A stretch of 64,000 nt of DNA from JBBSEX01 sp038239345 (GCA_038239345.1 JBBSEX010000002.1:62001-126000), one strand, 5' to 3'. Positions 35,905 through 45,291 are shown, numbered from the stretch's first letter. Notes: generated from the sequence alone by a model not told the origin. Numbers and translations are program-made.

Positions 35905-36789
35905 ATGAGCCGTGTTCATGATGCCCTACGGCGGGCCGAAAGTTCGGGAGCGATCAAGCCCCCCGGTGGCGAAGCTCCACCTCCCCGCGCCGGCGCGACC
36001 GTGGCCACGGATGCCATTCCGTCTCTCCAGGGGTTGCTCGAACAAGTAGAAGAAGTATCGTTCAATGCTGGAGCCGAAGCGCTACTCATCGACGCCACTC
36101 GCCCCCATGAGGCCCCCACCGAAGAGTTTCGGACTCTGCGAACGCGGCTCAATCATCTGCAGAGCTTGCAGCCGATCCATACCGTGGTGGTCACCAGTCC
36201 GTCGCCCGCCGAGGGGAAGTCTTTCGCCGCTATTAACTTTGCCTTGGCGCAGGCCCAGCTGGCGGGAAACTACACCTTACTCGCCGATTTCGATTTCCGC
36301 CGTCCCATCATCCACAACATGCTGCACATCGATCGCAGCCCCGGCATGACGGATTATCTGATGGGCAAGATTCCCCTCGCCAAAGCCATTCGGCGCGTCG
36401 CCGGAACCAACCTATTCGTGATGCCCGCCGGTGAGGCGGTGATCAACCCCCTGGAACTGCTCAACCTCAAGGAAGTGAAGCAACTGCTGGAACGGCTGCC
36501 GAGCATCTTCAATTGGGTGATTCTCGATAGCCCGCCACTGCTCTTCGCCGCCGACGCGAACCTGCTGTCGACGCTTTCCGATGGCACGATTTTGGTCGTC
36601 CGCATCGGCCACACCACGGTGGATTCGGTAACCCGGGCCATGCAGTCGCTCTGCCAGAATAACGTGCTGGGGATTATCGTAAATGGCGCCCGTCGCGGTG
36701 AGTTGTACAGCAAGTACACCTACTACCATTCCTACTACACACCTAAAGAACGGCCCGAGGACGGCGAAGCTGCCGAAGCGCCAGAATAA
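35905..36789 (+). CDS. CpsD/CapB-like bacterial tyrosine kinase
   Basis: A 294-residue P-loop BY-kinase that phosphorylates tyrosines and cycles with the Wzz-like activator. It has the Walker A motif TSPSPAEGKSFAAIN, Walker A' LLADFDFRRP and Walker B VILDSPPLL. The C-terminus has a tyrosine cluster (YSKYTYYHSYYTP) as the expected autophosphorylation site. ATP hydrolysis and phosphorylation state likely control polymer length. GAAGGAG precedes the ATG. It is 45 bases after the Wzz-like gene. Confidence 0.93.
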   Translation: MSRVHDALRRAESSGAIKPPGGEAPPPRAGATVATDAIPSLQGLLEQVEEVSFNAGAEALLIDATRPHEAPTEEFRTLRTRLNHLQSLQPIHTVVVTSPSPAEGKSFAAINFALAQAQLAGNYTLLADFDFRRPIIHNMLHIDRSPGMTDYLMGKIPLAKAIRRVAGTNLFVMPAGEAVINPLELLNLKEVKQLLERLPSIFNWVILDSPPLLFAADANLLSTLSDGTILVVRIGHTTVDSVTRAMQSLCQNNVLGIIVNGARRGELYSKYTYYHSYYTPKERPEDGEAAEAPE

Positions 36790-37004
36790 GTCCATTCCCC
36801 GACGGGACCCTACGATCCGGGCAGGGCCCCTGGGGCTCCCTATCCATATTCGTTTCGCTATTGTGATCTAATAGAGCACTACTTGTAACAGAGTCGCGCT
36901 AGACTTCACTTTTAAGGGTAACGGCTTAGGCGTACGGGTGCGTCAAAGTCACAGGCGTCGAACGGCTGTCAACCGTGGCGCTTTCCCACAGCGTAAATAA
37001 ACGC

Positions 37005-40000
37005 ATGGCGAAACTGAACAACCGCTACGAATTGAAGGATGTTCTGGGCCGGGGCGCCATGGGTGTGGTGTATTCGGCCGAAGACACCGTCTTGAATCGC
37101 ATTGTCGCCATCAAGACGATTCGCGACGTTCAAAACGAAGAAGCAGTAGACCTGTTCCGTAAGGAATGCGCCGTACTCGCCTCCATCACCCACCCCAACG
37201 TAATTGAGATTTTCGATATTGGCGAGATCCTCTTCGAAGGCGGATCGAAGCCCTACTTCGCGATGCCCCTTCTTCGCGGCGAGACTCTCGATAAGGTGAT
37301 TCGTAATGCCAGCCGGCGCCTGACAATCGAACGGACCGCCGACATCATCGCCCAAACATGCCGCGGATTGCAGGCCGCTCACGACCGGGGCCTGGTTCAT
37401 CGCGATCTGAAACCCAGCAACATCTTCCTGGCCGACGACGATACCGTAAAAATCATCGACTTCGGCGTGGCTCATCTGATGGAACACCATTCCAGCATCG
37501 GGCTTAAGGGAACCCTGATGTACATGGCGCCCGAACAGATTCTGATGAAGGGATCCTCACCCCTGTCGGATGTCTTTTCACTCGGTGTTCTGACATACGA
37601 GATGGTAACTGGGCGGCTGCCCTTTACCGGTCCTAGCGAAAGCGAAATCGTCCAGGCGATCATCTATCAAAGCCCGCCGCTGGCCTCGGAACTGAACTCC
37701 GCGGCGAACCAGACCGTGGCGCAGGTAATCCACAAGGCAATGGCCAAACAGCCGGTGCATCGTTTTCAGAGCGCCCGGGAATACGCCGAAACGCTGCTAA
37801 AAGCCGTGCGCAGCGAACCAATCGAACGGTTTAATCCATCGCGCGTGGAGCCCCGTGTTCAATCGGCGCGGAAAGCGCTCTCCCGGGGCGACGTGGACCT
37901 GGCCGCCGACATTCTCGCCGAAATCGAAGCCGAAGGCCATATGCACGCCGAACTGGTGCCAATGCGCCGCGACATCGATCGACAACTGCGCGAGCGCAAC
38001 ATCGGCAAGCTGCTGGGAAGTGCCCAGCGGCGGATGGCCGAGCAGGAATTCAACCTCGCCCTGAACAAGGTGCAGGAAGTTCTTAGCATCGATCCGGCGA
38101 ATGAAGAGGCGTTGCGATTAAAACAACAAATCGATGGGTCGCACGTTGAGCGGCAGATTGCCGAATGGTTGCTTGAGGCCAATGAGAACATCGCCCGCGC
38201 CGATTGGGAGGGGGCTCGCCAAGCTATTGCCAAGGTCCTGAATTTGCGTCCGGGCGACGCCCAGGCTGGAAGCATGTTAGCCGATGTCGACCGGCAATCG
38301 GAAGAGCAACGGCGGATCCGCGAGGAACGCGAACCGCTCTACGAATCGGCCGTGTCGGCATTGGAACGCGGCGAAGTCGATCGCGCCCTCCAGCATATGG
38401 AGCGAGTGATCCAAATGGACCGCCTGGTAGGCTCTTCGGCCGATCGGGCCAAGACTCATCTTGAATTTTACGAACAGCTCCGCACCGAGCATGACCGTCT
38501 ATCCCGCGTCTATGTCGAAGCCCAACGGCAAGCGGCGGAAGGCAATATCCAGGGCGCTATCGGCATCTGCAAAAAATGCCTCGCCAAACACCCCAAACAT
38601 GAACAGTTCCTGACGCTAAAGGCCGATCTGGAGCAGCGTCTATTGCTGTTGCAGCAGCCGCCACCCTCGGCATTTCTAGCCGAAGTCCGGCGTCAGGTGG
38701 AGGCCGAGCCGGAGCTTGACCGGCGAATCGAGATTGTAGAGCGGGCAATCGCCTCCAACCCCCGGGAAACCCGTTTAGAGCGCGCGCTCCTGGTGTTGCA
38801 GGAACAGCGGGCGCGGACGCAATTGTCTTTCAGCGGCATGCCCATCACGGAAACGACGGTCGGATCGTTGACCGGTATTTTAGGCGCGCCCGCGGTGGGT
38901 TCGGCCACCCAGCGATCCCCCGTCATGTCCAACGGTCCAGCCATCATGTTGGAACCCCTGGTGCCCGTCGCCGCCCCGCCCTTGCCGCCACCCCCGGAAC
39001 GAAATTGGGGACGCAGTATCACGATCGGCGCAGCCCTTGGCATCGTGATCTTCGGTGCTTTGATTGCCGGCAACTGGCTGCGGCAGCGGCGGCCTCCCGC
39101 GCCACCTCCCAAGCCGATCGCTACGCTTGTCCCGGTAAGCGTGCATTTGGACCCGCCGGGCGCGCTTATCTCCGTCGACGGCGATCTGCAAGGCGATCTG
39201 ACGAAGCCTTTGCAGTTGAAGCCAGGCAAGCACTCGGTTACCGCCTCCATGGAAGGATACGAACCGGTGAATCGGAATTTCGATGTGAAAAGTCCCGGCT
39301 CGGCCTTGGCCATCGCGCTGCGGCCAATGTCGCAGATTCTTCGCGTGTCTTCCGATTTGGAAGGGGCCACCGCGACACTAGACGGAAAACCGGTGGCCGA
39401 GGTTACTAGCGGGCAATTCACGCTTCGCAACTTGGGTTCAGAGCAGCATACGTTGCTTGTAGCCGGACGCTACGGAGCTAAAGCGGTCTTCAAATTTCAG
39501 TCGAGCACCGGGTCTATACCGGTGCTTGTTGCGCCTCCCGTTGTTGAGAATCTGAAGGCCGTGATAGTCGGCAGTTCCGGCGGACGCGCTCGCATCTACA
39601 CCGTATTCGGCCCGGGCAAAGTGGATGTCAGCATCGATGGAAAAGTTGTCGGAAGCCCTCCCCCCGATGGATTGGAAGTGGCTAATCTGAATGCCGGCAA
39701 TCTGATGCTAAAGGTGTTCGACGGCAAATCGGCTCGCGATTTTCCGGTCGAAGTTGGCGCATCGTCGGCCTTGGCGATTCTCTTGAACTCCGACCGTAAT
39801 GTCGGTTCGCTCCTTGTGGACGCGGGCCAGGAAGACGCCCGTGTTCTGGTCGACGGCCAGGAACGGAAAGGCGCCAAGCAGCGCGGGCAGGTTTTTCTGG
39901 CGAATCTCGATGCCAAGGTGCATGTAATCCAAGTCGAAAAAGCGGGCTTCAAGAGCGATCCCGAGAAACAATCGGTGACTATTCTTAAGGGTGAGTCGGT

Positions 40001-40973
40001 CCGCGTAAAATTCGACTTGAAACCGTCGGCCATTCTCGCCATCCGAGGCTCCATCCCTGGCGCCGATGTTTCGCTGGACGGCAGGAAGGTTGGGCAAGTG
40101 GCCGCCGATGGGTCGTTCTCCATCAGCTTAGAGCCCGGCAAACACGAAATCGAGTTGTCGCGAAAAGGGTATCGCTTTCGGCCTATGCTGACGGTGGCGA
40201 AGCAGGGCGAAACCGTGGCCCTTGCTGTGGCTGAAGTAAGCGGCGAAAAGCTCGCCTCGCTCTCGGTTTCCGTCACACCCGGGCCTCCCGCGAGCCGTGT
40301 CACAATCCATCGCGCCGACGGCTCGGAGATTCCTTTCGCCGACAAAATGGAAGTTGGCGAAGGCGACTATACAATCCGCGCCACCGCCGACGGTTATGTC
40401 TCCACTACCAAACAAATTTACGTCAAAGGCGGAGCGACGGAGGCGATTCACATCCCCCTTGCCCTAAACGACAGCGGCCGTGTGAAAGACCCTCCCCTCG
40501 TCGTGCCAGGCTGGGATAAAGCCGACGACTGGAAGCCGGAAGACGGCTGGCTAGTGCATCGCGGAGCCGATCTTGTCTTCTTTAAACAGACACTAGCCGG
40601 CGGCCGCTGGACATTTACAATCCGCTGTAAAGGTGGAAGCCTCCGTGGCTGCAACCCGCGGTTCTTTATTCACTTCCAGGACATGGCCAATCAGCTTCGT
40701 TATGACGTCGAAAAGTCATACCTCACGCGCACTCAGATAAAAATGGGTAAGACGATCGCCGGACCCAAGATCGCCCACGGAGGCAGCGGCCGCGACGGCA
40801 GCTTTACTTTCCAGGTAGCTGTCACTCCGCAGCGGGCCACCGTGTCGATCTTTAATGGATCCGCCTGGAGCGTACTCGACGACTTCCCGGCCGACGGTGA
40901 AAATCTAACCGAAGGACGTTTCGGCTTTAGTGGGCGGGAACTCTACCTCAGTAATTTTAGATTTGAACGCTAA
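37005..40973 (+). CDS. Transmembrane Ser/Thr protein kinase with PEGA-type repeats and C-terminal jelly-roll domain
   Basis: About 1322 residues; ATG at 37005 chosen because it sits just before the kinase fold (a GTG at 36975 adds 10 residues). The N-terminal kinase has GRGAMGVVY, VAIKTI (Lys 37), HRDLKPSN (catalytic Asp 134), DFGVAHLM and GTLMYMAPE. Residues 290-560 are helical TPR-like with coiled coils. A helix at about 668-690 crosses the membrane. Outside it are about six PEGA-like beta repeats (starting near 711, 778, 871, 933, 1010 and 1084), each with a PGAxVxxDG or VSIDG turn, and a lectin-like domain from about 1165 (DDWKPEDGWLVHRG, FRFER end). The outer part probably senses envelope glycans. 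It follows the cpsD-like gene and precedes an S53 protease. Confidence 0.93.
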   Translation: MAKLNNRYELKDVLGRGAMGVVYSAEDTVLNRIVAIKTIRDVQNEEAVDLFRKECAVLASITHPNVIEIFDIGEILFEGGSKPYFAMPLLRGETLDKVIRNASRRLTIERTADIIAQTCRGLQAAHDRGLVHRDLKPSNIFLADDDTVKIIDFGVAHLMEHHSSIGLKGTLMYMAPEQILMKGSSPLSDVFSLGVLTYEMVTGRLPFTGPSESEIVQAIIYQSPPLASELNSAANQTVAQVIHKAMAKQPVHRFQSAREYAETLLKAVRSEPIERFNPSRVEPRVQSARKALSRGDVDLAADILAEIEAEGHMHAELVPMRRDIDRQLRERNIGKLLGSAQRRMAEQEFNLALNKVQEVLSIDPANEEALRLKQQIDGSHVERQIAEWLLEANENIARADWEGARQAIAKVLNLRPGDAQAGSMLADVDRQSEEQRRIREEREPLYESAVSALERGEVDRALQHMERVIQMDRLVGSSADRAKTHLEFYEQLRTEHDRLSRVYVEAQRQAAEGNIQGAIGICKKCLAKHPKHEQFLTLKADLEQRLLLLQQPPPSAFLAEVRRQVEAEPELDRRIEIVERAIASNPRETRLERALLVLQEQRARTQLSFSGMPITETTVGSLTGILGAPAVGSATQRSPVMSNGPAIMLEPLVPVAAPPLPPPPERNWGRSITIGAALGIVIFGALIAGNWLRQRRPPAPPPKPIATLVPVSVHLDPPGALISVDGDLQGDLTKPLQLKPGKHSVTASMEGYEPVNRNFDVKSPGSALAIALRPMSQILRVSSDLEGATATLDGKPVAEVTSGQFTLRNLGSEQHTLLVAGRYGAKAVFKFQSSTGSIPVLVAPPVVENLKAVIVGSSGGRARIYTVFGPGKVDVSIDGKVVGSPPPDGLEVANLNAGNLMLKVFDGKSARDFPVEVGASSALAILLNSDRNVGSLLVDAGQEDARVLVDGQERKGAKQRGQVFLANLDAKVHVIQVEKAGFKSDPEKQSVTILKGESVRVKFDLKPSAILAIRGSIPGADVSLDGRKVGQVAADGSFSISLEPGKHEIELSRKGYRFRPMLTVAKQGETVALAVAEVSGEKLASLSVSVTPGPPASRVTIHRADGSEIPFADKMEVGEGDYTIRATADGYVSTTKQIYVKGGATEAIHIPLALNDSGRVKDPPLVVPGWDKADDWKPEDGWLVHRGADLVFFKQTLAGGRWTFTIRCKGGSLRGCNPRFFIHFQDMANQLRYDVEKSYLTRTQIKMGKTIAGPKIAHGGSGRDGSFTFQVAVTPQRATVSIFNGSAWSVLDDFPADGENLTEGRFGFSGRELYLSNFRFER

Positions 40974-40988
40974 GCAGAGGAAATTACG

Positions 40989-42614
40989 ATGGCGAATCAG
41001 CAACACCGGGTGAAGCTAGCGGACAGCAATAAGGCCGCGCCACAAAACGCCACGGCAGTGGCACCCACCAATCCCGAAGAACGATTTCAGGTCACCGTTC
41101 GCGTCAAACGCCGCAGTCCCCTGCCCCCTCTGGCAATCACTGCCGATAGCGCTCCAGTGGCCGCCGCGAAGCCTCGCGCGCAGTTTGAGCAGGATCACGG
41201 CGCACGCCCGGAAGATCTCGACACCATAGCCGCTTTCGCTGAGGAGTACGGGCTTGCTGTCGTCGAAAAGAGTGTGCCCCGGCGCAGCGTGATACTCTCC
41301 GGCACGGCGGCGCAGTTCAGTAAAGCGTTTGAGGTCCAGCTGCACGATTATAAACACGCCGCCGGGAACTTTCGCGGCCGCGCTGGAGAGATCTCCGTTC
41401 CCGCCGCCATCGCCCCTATCGTCGAAGGAGTATTCGGGCTCGATAACCGGCCCTTTGCGCATCCCCATGTGCGCGTGCCAGCCGCCGCCGCGCCGAAAGC
41501 CGCGGTGCCCAGCGGTTTCTCTCCTGTCGATCTGGGGAAGCTTTATAATTTTCCGGCCAACCTCACCGGCAAGGGTCAAAAGATCGGCATCATCGAACTC
41601 GGCGGTGGCTTCCGCCCGGCGGAATTGCAGACATATTTCACAGGCCTGGGAATCGCCCCGCCTACCGTCACGGTAGCCAGTTATGCCGGCGGTGGATCCA
41701 ATAGCCCCGGGACGGACGCCTTCGACCCGGCAAATCCCGACGTCGAAATTCTGCTCGACATTGAAGTGGCCGGCGCCGTCGCGCCCGGTGCCGCGATTGT
41801 TGTCTACTTCGCGCCCGACGCCTCAGACCAGAGTTTCCTCAATGCCATTACCGCGGCCGTTCATGACTCGAAGAATCACCTCTCGGTGATTTCCATCAGT
41901 TGGGGCGGCCCGGAATCCACCGCCACCGCGCAATTTCAAAATAGCTTCGACCAGGCTCTGCAATCGGCCGCGCATTTGAACATCACGGTCTGCGTCGCAT
42001 CGGGCGATAACGGTTCAGCCGATTCTCCGGCGAACGACCCCTCACGGCCGTGGGACAAGCATGCCCACGTAGATTTTCCAGCGTCCAGCCCCTTCGCCTT
42101 GGCTTGCGGCGGCACCCACATTACGGCGGCGGGGGGAAAGTTGACGGCGGAAACCGTGTGGCACGATGGCCTCAACGATGGCAGCGGCGGAGGCGTCAGC
42201 CGTGTCTTCGCGCTGCCCGCCTACCAAGCTAATGCCAAGGTTCCCAAGGCCAGGAATCCTACCGGCGCGGTGAAGCGAGGCGTACCCGATGTCGCCGCTG
42301 ACGCCGCGCCTTCCAGTGGCTATCAGATACTCTGCGACGGACAGCGCTTTCCAGATCCAGCGCAGAATGTTCCGCCCGTAGGTGGCACCAGCGCCGTGGC
42401 TCCACTATGGGCCGGCTTGATTGCCCGCTTAAACGAAGGTCTCGGCGCACCGCTAGGTTTCGTCCACCCGCGCCTCTATCAGGCGGCAACGGCGTTTCAC
42501 GACATCACCAGCGGCAACAATGGAGACTATAAGGCTACCTCGGGCTGGGACCCCTGCACTGGATTAGGTACGCCCGATGGAACCAAGCTATTGGCCGCGC
42601 TAGGAAAAAAATAG
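40989..42614 (+). CDS. Kumamolisin-like S53 family serine-carboxyl protease
   Basis: A 541-residue sedolisin-type peptidase with a pro-domain (about 1-170) and a catalytic domain. The catalytic set is Glu 253 and Asp 257 in VEILLDIEVAGAVAPGA, Asp in ASGDNGSADS (oxyanion) and Ser 468 in GGTSAVAPLWAGL. The calcium site is seen in FHDITSGNNGDYK near the C-terminus. The overall plan and the IIELGGGFRPAEL and SISWGGPES motifs match kumamolisins, active at low pH outside the cell. As in kumamolisin, no conventional signal peptide is visible. It begins 15 bases after the PEGA kinase gene with GAGGAAATT upstream, so it is likely co-transcribed. Confidence 0.93.
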   Translation: MANQQHRVKLADSNKAAPQNATAVAPTNPEERFQVTVRVKRRSPLPPLAITADSAPVAAAKPRAQFEQDHGARPEDLDTIAAFAEEYGLAVVEKSVPRRSVILSGTAAQFSKAFEVQLHDYKHAAGNFRGRAGEISVPAAIAPIVEGVFGLDNRPFAHPHVRVPAAAAPKAAVPSGFSPVDLGKLYNFPANLTGKGQKIGIIELGGGFRPAELQTYFTGLGIAPPTVTVASYAGGGSNSPGTDAFDPANPDVEILLDIEVAGAVAPGAAIVVYFAPDASDQSFLNAITAAVHDSKNHLSVISISWGGPESTATAQFQNSFDQALQSAAHLNITVCVASGDNGSADSPANDPSRPWDKHAHVDFPASSPFALACGGTHITAAGGKLTAETVWHDGLNDGSGGGVSRVFALPAYQANAKVPKARNPTGAVKRGVPDVAADAAPSSGYQILCDGQRFPDPAQNVPPVGGTSAVAPLWAGLIARLNEGLGAPLGFVHPRLYQAATAFHDITSGNNGDYKATSGWDPCTGLGTPDGTKLLAALGKK

Positions 42615-42619
42615 CTGGC

Positions 42620-43051
42620 TCAGGCGCCCGCCAATTGTTTAACGATGGCCCCTAGCTTCAGGAAATCGTCCAGGTTGCCGGGTTTCAAAAAGTACTGATC
42701 GGCCCCTAACTTCGCGGTTTGTGTCCTGTCGGCTGGGTTTAGCGACGCCGAAAGAATCACGATCGCGGCCTTGGGACAATACTTCTTGATGTATCGCAAC
42801 ACCTCGAGGCTATCGCCTTTAGGCGTATTCAAATCGAGCAGAACAACGTTGGGGCAAAGAGGAGGATTGGCTGTGTGCAGTTCTTCCAGGTAACCAAGCG
42901 CCGCATCGCCATCGCGCGCCACATGCAGTTGATAACGTACGCTGTGGGTTCTTAGTGCTTCCTCAACCAGAAACACGTCGTTCGGATTATCTTCCGTAAG
43001 CAAAATCTGGACGTACGAAGAATTACAATGCTCGCCGCTCATTTCTTCCAC
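42620..43051 (-). CDS. Single-domain response regulator (Rcp/CheY-like)
   Basis: A 143-residue receiver domain with no output domain. The acidic patch is in LLTEDNPNDVFLVEEAL, the phospho-acceptor Asp in VVLLDLNTPKGDSLEVLRYI, and the Ser/Lys switch residues in VILSASL and FLKPGNL. This set is typical of RcpA-type receivers that pair with phytochrome-like or hybrid kinases. The GTG at 43051 precedes an ATG at 43042, and either may be used. No kinase gene is adjacent. It converges on the protease gene with five bases between stops. Confidence 0.92.
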   Translation of the reverse strand: MEEMSGEHCNSSYVQILLTEDNPNDVFLVEEALRTHSVRYQLHVARDGDAALGYLEELHTANPPLCPNVVLLDLNTPKGDSLEVLRYIKKYCPKAAIVILSASLNPADRTQTAKLGADQYFLKPGNLDDFLKLGAIVKQLAGA

Positions 43052-43107
43052 CCGATTCCCGATGTAAAGCTACCCGAGTATACTTCACGACGGCGATCGC
43101 GGGAACC

Positions 43108-44025
43108 TTAGCGATTTCCGGGCACGTACACCTTCGCCGGACCGACGACATCGACGTTTGGAACTTCCGTAGTAAATCGCACCCGTTCAAAGCCGCCCTT
43201 CTTCTCCGGCCTGATGGTTACCGTCACCAGGTATTGATTCCGCAGCCGCTGCGAAAATTCGGTCAGGTACGGCTCCAGGGAAACAGGCGAGCCCAGCCCC
43301 AGCATGTAAGATTCACCACCGGTTTCGTCGGCGATTTGCGATAGATAATTCTGCCCCCAGTTCGCTCGAAAGTAACTATGGCCATCATGCCCGGACCCCG
43401 TGTAATACATCGTCGACACCAGAACACCGGCGCGCTGCGAATGGTCGATAGCCGCCTGCACGTAAGGATTCTGCGGGCCGATATCGCCCAGCGGCTCAAA
43501 CCCATTGGAGATCATCATTATCTCCCGCCGCATCGCGCCTTCGGGCCATTTCTTAATCAATTCGCTAATCGACAAATAAGGGCTGGAACCGGCGTTGTTC
43601 CCAATCGTGATCCGCAGGCTCTTGGCCGCCAGCGCATGGTCGGCGGTAAGGCCTTGCGCCTCAATCACGCTTCCATTTCGCATGTAGCCGACCGCGATCA
43701 GCGTCGATGGAGGTTGCGCTTCTATGAAGCGTCGCAGTTCCGGATATTGACTCGCCAGTGTCGAATCCGCTGCATCGTCAATTAAGATGTACAACTCTAA
43801 ACCGGCGCGCGTGTCACGCAACGGCGTCCACTCCAAAATAGGCAAACGATCGTGGCCGCGTAAGGCCACCACATCCCCTTGCGCCAGTTGGGGTGGCGTC
43901 TTCCCATGATGCCCTTCGCCTGTAAGTACGATCTTTACCGCCACACCGCCGCTCGGGCTATCGTCTTGAGCGAATACCGTACCGCATAGCGCCACTGCCA
44001 TCGCCAATGTACACAAACGTGTCAT
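43108..44025 (-). CDS. VWFA-related secreted protein (acidobacterial type, TIGR03436-like)
   Basis: A 305-residue exported protein with signal peptide (MTRLCTLAMAVALCGTVFAQ). The von Willebrand A-like fold begins near LELYILIDDAADSTL. The MIDAS motif is DDAADS, not DxSxS, so metal binding may be weakened. Other elements are PSTLIAVGYMRNGS, REIMMISNGFEPLG, and ADETGGESYMLG, all seen in the VWFA-related Acidobacteria family. Function unknown; probably an envelope or secreted protein-binding module. It is upstream of, and divergent from, the BON gene. Confidence 0.82.
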   Translation of the reverse strand: MTRLCTLAMAVALCGTVFAQDDSPSGGVAVKIVLTGEGHHGKTPPQLAQGDVVALRGHDRLPILEWTPLRDTRAGLELYILIDDAADSTLASQYPELRRFIEAQPPSTLIAVGYMRNGSVIEAQGLTADHALAAKSLRITIGNNAGSSPYLSISELIKKWPEGAMRREIMMISNGFEPLGDIGPQNPYVQAAIDHSQRAGVLVSTMYYTGSGHDGHSYFRANWGQNYLSQIADETGGESYMLGLGSPVSLEPYLTEFSQRLRNQYLVTVTIRPEKKGGFERVRFTTEVPNVDVVGPAKVYVPGNR

Positions 44026-44311
44026 CTATCGGAACCGCCTTCCACTTAATAGACGTTCTATCTGCGGGCGGGGCTGGGAAATCTTCGCGTAGGCCATGCT
44101 GGGCGTTCAAAATCTTTGCAGCGTGAGTAAAATCTACCATCCCGATCCGTGTCGAATTTCTATGGATTGAACGACTTCCAAAAAAGTAGATCTCGGCATA
44201 CCGCGTGCAATAACAACGGCGAGGGAAGCGGTGAGTCCTTCGAAAGGCGAGCATCAGACTCGCTGACCGCAGAGCGTAGTTCGAATTCAATCGATAGGAT
44301 GGCTTCAACGA

Positions 44312-44674
44312 ATGTTGACAATTAAAACACTGGTTCCCGCCGCATTACTTGGCATGTCCGTGATGATGTTCGCGCAAGAACCTGACAATACGAAGGTAAA
44401 CAAGCGCGACCGGGACAAGTCGGCAGTAACTGCGGATCAATCCAAGAACAACAAGACCGATCTCCAGATGGCGAAAGAAATCCGCAGGGCTATCGTCGCG
44501 GATAAATCGCTCTCAACTTACGCCCACAACGTGAAAATCATCAGCCTGAATGGCATGGTGACGTTGAAGGGCCCCGTGAAATCGGATGACGAGAAAAAGG
44601 CCGTAGTGGCCAAGGCCGTTACCGTAGCGGGCAGCGCCGATAAAATCACCGATCAACTTTCGGTGAAACAGTAG
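44312..44674 (+). CDS. BON domain protein
   Basis: A 120-residue exported protein. After a signal peptide (LVPAALLGMSVMMFAQ) and a charged linker rich in Lys/Asp/Asn, a single BON domain follows: MAKEIRRAIVADKSLSTYAHN, VKIISLNGMVTLKGPVKSD, VAKAVTVAGSADKITDQLSV. BON domains bind membranes or phospholipids and are common in osmotic stress proteins such as OsmY. The start is an ATG preceded by AGGATGG (44297-44303). It is followed by a glycine-zipper stress protein gene 35 bases downstream, probably in one transcript. Confidence 0.9.
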   Translation: MLTIKTLVPAALLGMSVMMFAQEPDNTKVNKRDRDKSAVTADQSKNNKTDLQMAKEIRRAIVADKSLSTYAHNVKIISLNGMVTLKGPVKSDDEKKAVVAKAVTVAGSADKITDQLSVKQ

Positions 44675-44709
44675 TTTTCTAACCCAATTTTAAAAAGGAC
44701 ACCATCATC

Positions 44710-45273
44710 ATGGCTAGCAAAAACACAGCGGTATTTGGAATTTACAAGAGCGTTTCCCAAGCGGAGCGCGCCGTCGACATCCTGGTCGCGGCGGGTTTCT
44801 CGCACAACGATATTTCGGTTCTCCTTCCCGATAACCAGAGCACAAAGGATTTCGCGCATGAGAAGAACACCAAGGCTCCCGAAGGCACCACGACGGGCGT
44901 AGCCACGGGTGGCGTCATCGGCGGAACCCTCGGCTTGCTGGCTGGAATCGGCGCGTTAGCAATCCCTGGCGTCGGTCCGTTCATCGCGGCTGGCCCGATC
45001 ATGGGTGCGCTCGCTGGTCTTGGAGTTGGTGGCGCGGTAGGCGGCCTCATCGGCGCTCTGGTCGGCATGGGCATTCCGGAGTATGAAGCAAAGCGTTATG
45101 AAGGTCGTATCAAGGAAGGTGGAGTTCTGCTTTCCGTGCATTGCGATACTTCCGACGAGATTACGCGCTCCAAAGAGCTGCTGAAGGAAAGCGGCGCCGA
45201 GGATATCTCCTCCACCGGAGAAGCCGGAGTTAGCGCCAAGGATCAGGGTTCGGCTTATAACCGCACCGTCTAG
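44710..45273 (+). CDS. General stress protein, ferredoxin-like N-terminus with glycine-zipper core
   Basis: A 187-residue protein. The N-terminal region (TAVFGIYKSVSQAERAVDILVAAG) and the end (GVLLSVHCDTSDEITRSKELLKESGAEDI) form a split ferredoxin-like module, as in DUF1269/YflT-type general stress proteins. Between them is a Gly/Ala-rich membrane-type zipper (GGVIGGTLGLLAGIGALAIPG and GPIMGALAGLGVGGAVGGLIGALVG-like). AAAGGACA precedes the ATG. A strong hairpin follows the stop. It likely sits at or in a membrane under stress; the exact job is unknown. The neighbour BON protein supports an osmotic or envelope stress role. Confidence 0.87.
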   Translation: MASKNTAVFGIYKSVSQAERAVDILVAAGFSHNDISVLLPDNQSTKDFAHEKNTKAPEGTTTGVATGGVIGGTLGLLAGIGALAIPGVGPFIAAGPIMGALAGLGVGGAVGGLIGALVGMGIPEYEAKRYEGRIKEGGVLLSVHCDTSDEITRSKELLKESGAEDISSTGEAGVSAKDQGSAYNRTV

Positions 45274-45291
45274 CTTTTTACTGCTACACCG

